The position numbers and the translations under genes were made by a program. A DNA stretch of 64,000 bases from assembly GCF_037975245.1 (NCBI RefSeq), contig NC_092568.1, positions 9,387,501 through 9,451,500 on the forward strand, given 5' to 3'. Below are positions 58,001-64,000 of this stretch, piece after piece (within the stretch, counting starts at the first letter, position 1; each line of letters begins with the position of its first letter). Under the pieces are notes generated by a model. That model was given only the letters and a program-made list of their open reading frames with translations, had not been told where the DNA came from and ran no database searches. The stretch is from Apostichopus japonicus (taxonomy: Eukaryota; Echinodermata; Holothuroidea; Aspidochirotida; Stichopodidae).

Positions 58001-60474
58001 TTTAATTCTTTTTGATGAGAAGCTATTTGTAATTTTTTTTTCCTTCTTCTTTTTTTTATACTTATTTCTTATCCCATGTAGAAAAGTTTGTACTGAGAAG
58101 AGTCAAATTGATTTGTACTCTCATCAAAGACATATAAATTATCAAAGTGAAATGACTGAAATCTACAGTTATGTAAATTAAGATGGACAAGTGCTAGTAC
58201 TGTATATGACAAGTTTGGCGAAGATGCAGCTTTCACACCTTGCTATAAGATATTAACAAGCAAGAGTACCAACATTCACACACACAAACAAAATACTCAC
58301 TATAAATATACACTATATATATATTGATGTCTTTCAATGGAAAACCAAACAGTTAAAACATTGTCAACTGTAGCATTTACATGTCCTCTGTAGAGTGTAT
58401 CCTTTTCTGTAGGCCTACTACGCAGCATCTTACGCATTCAAGACATGTAACTTCTGCAGTGTATCAATCTTCCATGATCCATTGACTTAATAATATTGAC
58501 AGATAATGATCATGTACTTACCAAATAACATGATGGATCACACACATATAGCACATTTAATATGAGACGATTCATTCTTACAAAGTATTATTAAAAGGAA
58601 AAGGAAAATGGCTGTAACATTCTTACCTGTTTTCTAAGAGGGGCTGGATTTGGGGGTTGGGTTGCATTGTTTTGTATTTTAGAATAAAACATGGAAATAT
58701 TGAGTGCAACACATTACCAGCCTCTTTTTTTTCTTCTAGTGACAATTTTTAGTGGACTATCCAAAAATAAATTACTGTTTCTTGATATTAAGGCAATCTT
58801 TAATCTTATTTTTTTACAGGTGGGGGGGGGGGGGAGGAGGGAGAGCTTTTGAATAGATTCAATTGTTTGATGAATATTTAACACTATAAAATATCAGTAC
58901 AATAGAGTTTCTTAGAGCTTTCTAGGAATTTGATACATTAAAAAAAAAGACAAGCATGACCTTTTCAAAGTTCTATAAATAATAAAACACATAATGTTAA
59001 AAGATACTGTATGCACTAAGCCACAATGGGAACATAATTTATAAGTCAGTAAGAATTGGCAAGATGCTTCCAACTGCCTCACCTAGTTTCATAAGTCCGT
59101 CTATTAACTTAAGCGTTCATGAGAAATAAACTTGAACTTGGAAATGTGAGCATCTCTGATTTTAATTGTGAAAGTCTTATTTGCTAAACTAGTTAGTCCA
59201 GTCGCTTCGATCACTTAAAATGCATCTCTGCAATCTGATGTCTAAGGGATAATTTCTCAAAAACTCAAAAAAAAATGAGATATTGAAATATGACCTGAAT
59301 TATACTATTGACTATTGGGCTGCAAATATTCAAAACTAATTTTGAGCTGACGTTCACCCTTGCTGCTCAAAACTCAGTGGAATTCACATCAATTTTGCTA
59401 TTCCATTCAAAATGCATAAAAGTTAAGGTCATCCACAATATGGTAGACATACAGGAAAAGCATCTGCAGATACAACTAAATCAATCCTGAATAGCCCTCA
59501 ATTTGATAAAACTTGGTCAAATTTGACACAGCCAAAAACAATACAGTTTCTGATCTCATTACATAAAATTACAGTTTCACTGTTCAATATAAAATGCAGG
59601 AAACCTGGTAAGTTTTTACTATACATTGCAAAGAAAGCGAAACTATATCGCCAAACTGAGCCTGGGCAAGGAAATTCAGGACTTCAGTTAAATTATGGAA
59701 AATAAGTTTGACACTAAATCTATCACTTCACAAATTGCAAAAGGATAACATTTAGGGAAACAGTAATTATGCATAGATCTGATACACCACATGGATTAAA
59801 GCAAGCCACTTCCTCCTTTTCACCATACAAAATTTTATCCCCCTCCCCTTCCACCATACATAATTTGATCCCCCCACCATACAGAATTTGATCCCCCCCC
59901 CCGGGTAAACACACATTCAGTAATGTCTTCCTTCAAGCCTAACCTGTATTTATACAAGAATATTAGGCCCTATTTCCTAGTTGCATAATTTAAAAGGTCT
60001 GGAAGAAAAAAACGTTTTAATGATGTTTGCTTACAATTTAACTGTCCAATGCTGCAATAAAATGTTATCCCATTTAATACAGACTCTCACCCTTACAAAC
60101 ATTTACTCCACCTTACTTTCCTAATGAAATGAACATCACAAGCAGTAGGGCTCTAGTAATAGCTATAGTATTCCATTCAAAGAAAGATCTCTTAGCTAAA
60201 CATCACCCATTGAGTAAGATGAATATATAACAAAAAGAGTACGTAGAATTTTACATTCACACCACCCCCTGCCCTTCCCCCTCTCCCGCTACTTGTAATC
60301 CTAAAGAAACTTGTTGGATTATGTTAATTTCCAGAATCCAATAAAAATAAAAATTGCTGAATCCTGCAATTTCGTTACCCTTAGATCCTTAGATAAACTT
60401 CTGATGTTTTAATACCAACAGTATGATATTTGTAAGATAGAATTTTCTACTCTCATTATGTGACCCAGACACTT
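55068..60474. other. No gene seen
   Basis: AT-rich unique DNA with a G13 tract at 58822-58834, purine-rich sequence at 57395-57465, a C10 run at 59893-59902 and short poly-T runs. TTTGATCCCCC words repeat near 59835-59900. Open frames are short. Confidence 0.45.
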
Positions 60475-60628
60475 TGGATGGTAGAATGAGAAGGAGGGCA
60501 GTACGCCAGAAGGGGATGGATACAGTGAGAGAGTACAGGGTTAAGGGGCAACCAAGTATTCCAGATAGGTTAGAGTAAGAATGCAGTTGTTGTGAGGAGA
60601 AATGAATAGGGAGTAAGGGATGAAGTTT
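60475..60628 (+). mobile_element. Loop plus right half of foldback family F1
   Basis: GGATGGTAGAATGAGAAGG at 60478 matches the loop of the 12.5-kb copy exactly. It is followed in the same order by AGGGTTAAGGGGCAACCA, TTAGAGTAAGAATGCAGTTG and GTGAGGAGAAATGAATAGGG. This is a diverged copy lacking the left arm. Confidence 0.55.
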
Positions 60629-61076
60629 TAAATGGATCAAAGTGAAGGCAATTTCAAAATTTTATACAATGAATCAACAGAACCAGTTATGAAGATGGGA
60701 GTTGAACAAATGTGTTTATTTTAGCTTGGACTGCATCATAAACATATTGCTTAATATTAGATTTTGTACTTCAAAATAGCTGAAATGATTCATTTTACCT
60801 TCAGGAACCATGTAAGAGGAGTAAAACCCAGCAAACTCTATGTGTAATTTTGGCTTTCAAGTTTCTTGTCCTTAGCACTTAGTTGCTATGGCAACTTCAG
60901 CTCCAACTCATATGCAAAATAGGCTTGGGTAGACATCCTATGATAATGCGATAGGCTTAGAATTTGTTTATGTTTGCAAAAAATTGATGGTATTCTTGAT
61001 ACTGTACATGTAGGTCTGCATGCATTTTACTTCAACAAAAACTTTTAACACCAACAAGATTCCAGCGGATGTACAT

Positions 61077-61102
61077 TACACTGGAATTATAGTTCCAGTG
61101 TA
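61077..61102. other. Perfect 10-bp hairpin
   Basis: TACACTGGAA, loop TTATAG, TTCCAGTGTA. Recorded as a palindrome only. Confidence 0.6.
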
Positions 61103-61194
61103 CTTTAAATGACTTTAACTAATGGTTAGGAAAGGCATAATGTTTGTTCCTTGACAAAATTTGCGAGTAATACAGACTAGCAGTTCTACAATAC

Positions 61195-61800
61195 TTACAA
61201 CCTAAAGTAGCCCATGCCTAGCATAACTTAGTTTGGATATAGCAGGCAGTTGGAAAGACACACAGAAAATACATCTCTAATCTAGGCCTAACCAGTCTTA
61301 GCCTACAAAGACTACAATCTACCAGAAGTCAAAGCCCAGGCTAGACCACTAGCCTAGGCCAGCCTTTCTGATCCAGGGTTGCATGTACCCCTGGGGATAC
61401 GAGGCAAGACTCCTTGGGTCCAACACACTGTAGGTAAGAACAACACATTTGACCCCACACCCAACGTGAAAAGCATTCACTGGCAGAAGGAAATGGATTT
61501 GCAAAAGTTGTTTCAATTGCTAAGGGGTGTGACTCTGAGTCTGAGAAGTGGAAATGTAGGCCTATACAGGCCTATGTATAATATCGTGAATGTCCTCCAC
61601 TTACTTATTGCGACAAGGTAACAGAGGCTACAAAGTACAATTGCACGCACTTTCCGACCTTGCCCAGGCTGTAGACAGGTGCGCCGCAGCTTAATCGTTC
61701 ATAATTTGATACCAGTCTGCTATGATAATAGCCTACGTGATGCCTAAGTCAGTGTTACGCCTAAGCCAAGACTTCGGAATGTAGGCCTAGACCTAGGATA
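61195..61800. repeat. TAGGCCTA-rich stretch
   Basis: AGGCCT/TAGGCC palindromic words occur about eight times (for example CTAATCTAGGCCTAACC, GTAGGCCTATACAGGCCTAT, TGTAGGCCTAGACCTAGG). CpG and GC content are higher than in the flanks. No ORF or known repeat boundary was seen. CCAGCCTTTCTGATCCAGGG followed by GTACCCCTGGGG at 61359-61395 recalls Charlie-type hAT ends. Confidence 0.4.
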
Positions 61801-62772
61801 GTAGGCGTAAAGTAGATTAGCGACAACGGCTAGAGTATCATTTTTACAACGTTTGCTGTTGTTCAGCTCCACAACAGGAAAATTAAATAAGCTTTCTAAA
61901 GAGACGTGTTTCTTAAATCTTACCAACCTTTCCCTCTTTTTTTTCCAAAATCCCTGTTACTTGATGATTAAGCGTAAGAAGTAGAAATCCTGCTAGCTAC
62001 ACACAGTAAAGAGTATGTGATGTAGAAACCGGCGCGATACGTACGTAAGAGTACTTGTAGCTAACGTCTGTTCTGTATCCAGTCAAACATGTCTGATAAT
62101 GTTTACATCTATGCATCCCCAAATTAAAGGGGCAGTACACACAGGCTTGGTGTAAAGCGTGCGCTCTATTTGCAATAATGAATAACATGACACGAGGTAG
62201 AACTCTTAGGCACATCAGTGACGCAAGGGTGGATCGTAAAGGAAGGATATAAAGGAGGGTGTAGCACTGGGGGTCGTTAGCCCTGGCTCCCATTTAGGGG
62301 GTCTGGTGGTTGTTCGCCAGGAAAAATGAAACTTAGGACTATTAGACATGAAATTATTTCTATCATGTCTTTTATTTGGTCTACACACGCAAGGTTCTGC
62401 TAAAATATATACTTTTGATTTTGTGTGGGTTGAAACAAAGGGAGTGTTTACGCCCCACCCTGGATCCGCTTCTGGTGAAGAAACCCATAAATTTGTTTGA
62501 ATAGACGACCGGGCAGGAGGGGGGATTTGAGTGTGAAACCCTGTTGGACAGTCCCCTGTTCGAATTACTCACCGCCTTGATGAGTTGACTTTAAAGGTCA
62601 TCAGTATTGTCCAAAAGTTTTAGCATACTAAAAATTGCCCCAAAAAAGTGAAAATGCTTCCCACTGGTTCTGACTTTCCAAGTTATTCTGAGACTTTGAG
62701 GAACCAAACATGTAAATGTGTCAATGTGAGGCAATGTGGTTTTTAGGGTATGTGACTTTGTATAGCTTAGAC
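61801..62772. other. No gene seen
   Basis: TTAAAGGGGCAGTACACAC at 62125 resembles a TTAA-type transposon end; no partner seen. GGATATAAAGGAGGG at 62246 is TATA-like but no gene follows. Confidence 0.4.
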
Positions 62773-62800
62773 CAGGGAGTTGTTATGGAACAACTCCCTG
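62773..62800. other. Perfect 12-bp hairpin
   Basis: CAGGGAGTTGTT, a 4-nt ATGG loop, then AACAACTCCCTG. The stem is perfect and lies in unique AT-rich DNA. It is too short for a microRNA precursor and has no T-run, so no role is assigned. Confidence 0.7.
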
Positions 62801-64000
62801 CTTAGACAATAATGATTAACTTTACGACGAAATATACGAAGACGACGGCGAACGTTCTTCACTCGAACTTTCTTTGTTTAAATATTAACAGAACTCATCG
62901 CAATTTGACGATGATCGTCGAGTTGGTGATCATATATGAAAGAGAAAAGATCATTTGCAAAGAATGATAAAAGCTTACTAAAAAAATATCCAATCGTATG
63001 TCTGATATGATATCCTGATGCACAAGACCAAGTCCCAGCCAAGGTGTTTTCCTTATTTACAAGAGATGTATGAGCACCTACTTTACTCAATGGTGAACAA
63101 CTATGTTAGTATACTCTGTACTGTAAGTTTTAAGTTAGTAGCATGCAGGCTTACATCATTCTGACACTGCTAAATTTGTACTCCGGTGACTTGTGAACCC
63201 AGATGATCATGCTATACCCCTCCCCAGTCCTTCTCCCAGATCTTGCCCTCACGGTTACTGATGGTACCTTTCCCGTTCGTACTTGCAAATGAGTAGATCT
63301 ATCACCAAGCCTCTCCTGCCGTTAACTGTGTTTGCAAGCAACTTGGATGTAGGCGATGCTATATATATATAGATGTGCTGTTATACCAATGTTGTAGTCA
63401 GGTAGTTTTATACAAATACTATGTTCTTCCAGTATCATAGTCTAAATAGTAAATACTATCTTTTAGGATCAGAGAAATGAGTACCATTGACCGAGTACGA
63501 GTACTTTAGCATCTGAGTACTGTTCACCATGTGAGAATACAGAGTACTTGCAAAACAAGATACTCGTGTATACTACTCGAACACCGAGTACTTTACCAGC
63601 AGTAACAATGAGTGTTACATGCAAAAACCTAATTAGTGATGATATTTCCTAGTCTAGAAAAGACATCTTTGAGTGCAATATATACCGTTGGATCTATTCT
63701 ATTTATATACATATATTTCTATCTTTTAAAATATGCACCTTTAGGAATCAATAAAACCATCTGGAGTGATCCTTTAAGGCTAAAATCGATGATGAAGTTT
63801 GCTTCCCAGACAATGTTTATGTTAATCAACTCGATTGTAGGCTGCCTAATTACAGTATACTCAACCAATACATGTTCCTCCAACTTTAAGCAATTTGTCC
63901 GAGCTGGGCAAATTTGTATAACACCTTGTCAACATCATGCATGTCGTTAGTGGCCAGGATACCCTTTTGTTTATCTACTGATGATTTCGAGAGGAGCTGA
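62801..64000. other. No gene seen apart from the GAGTAC patch
   Basis: GAAGACGACGGCGAACG at 62839 is a short GC-rich patch. A 104-codon plus frame at 63636-63950 has no recognised motif. Confidence 0.4.
63478..63596. repeat. GAGTAC-rich degenerate patch
   Basis: GAGTACGAGTACTTT, GAGTACTG, GAGTACTTG, CTCGTGTATACTACTCG and GAGTACTTT recur within 120 bp. This recalls the hexamer-rich subterminal zones of hAT-like elements, but no inverted end or target duplication was found. Confidence 0.5.

Noticed and set aside
62240-62265. TATA-box promoter at GGATATAAAGG
   Set aside because: No transcript, exon or gene start is visible on either side.
1-64000. CRISPR arrays, operons, bacterial promoters or prophage
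   Set aside because: The sequence is eukaryotic in every visible respect. Repeats are microsatellites, tandem duplications or transposons without regular unique spacers.

Overview
The window looks like gene-poor, AT-rich nuclear DNA from an animal, most likely a marine invertebrate deuterostome and possibly an echinoderm. The evidence is a coding exon with GT/AG splice sites, L2/CR1-like LINE remains, tRNA-derived SINEs, hAT-like and TTAA-flanked DNA transposons, many microsatellites, G/C homopolymer tracts and frequent TAGGCCTA motifs. The clade is an inference and I would not go further than this. There is no operon structure, no CRISPR array and no intact long ORF. Most open frames of 60-150 codons are chance.

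One gene is recognised. The first coding exon of a SNAP-25 (t-SNARE) homologue lies on the minus strand at 22500-22604, with a pyrimidine-tract acceptor, an ATG, 23 codons matching the SNAP-25 N-terminus and a GTGAGT donor. The acceptor upstream of the ATG implies at least one earlier noncoding exon at higher coordinates. By strand, 1-22499 should be its first coding-region intron. I found no later SNAP-25 exon there, so the rest of the gene is probably beyond position 1. Six weaker unidentified exon candidates (23465-23645 +, 24542-24672 +, 33898-33989 +, 36024-36177 -, 38994-39071 -, 45876-45995 +) are listed with low confidence.

Layout. 1-13.8 kb: unique AT-rich DNA with a 49-bp duplication, a 0.5-kb degenerate tandem array at 3.0-3.5 kb, AT and TTAGC/T microsatellites, and two members of a foldback family (9.6 and 12.5 kb, the second with 60-bp perfect arms). 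13.8-15.6 kb: a 1.76-kb TTAA-flanked DNA transposon relic with a frameshifted THAP domain, probably Kolobok superfamily. 16.9-17.0 kb: AATAC satellite. 18.6-19.5 kb: an 890-bp hAT-like non-autonomous element with a perfect 8-bp target duplication and GATTAC arrays at both ends. 22.3-22.6 kb: a hairpin element next to the SNAP-25 donor, then the exon. 25.6-28.5 kb: a minus-strand, 5'-truncated L2/CR1-like LINE holding a second LINE tail and a 366-bp TTAA-flanked MITE. 36.7-38.8 kb: tRNA-derived SINE copies. 45.0 kb: another LINE tail. 48.7-49.1 kb: a 423-bp element with identical 22-bp inverted ends and repeated GGATGCGCGGATGC motifs. 53.2-55.1 kb: two copies of a 230-bp tRNA-like SINE. 55-64 kb: mostly unique AT-rich DNA with one more foldback copy, a TAGGCCTA-rich stretch, a perfect 12-bp hairpin and a GAGTAC-rich patch.

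The genes do not form a visible pathway. The window is best read as intron and flank of a synaptic SNARE gene shaped by layers of transposon insertion. The observations most worth following are the foldback family, the THAP relic, the GATTAC-ended hAT-like element and the nested LINE locus.
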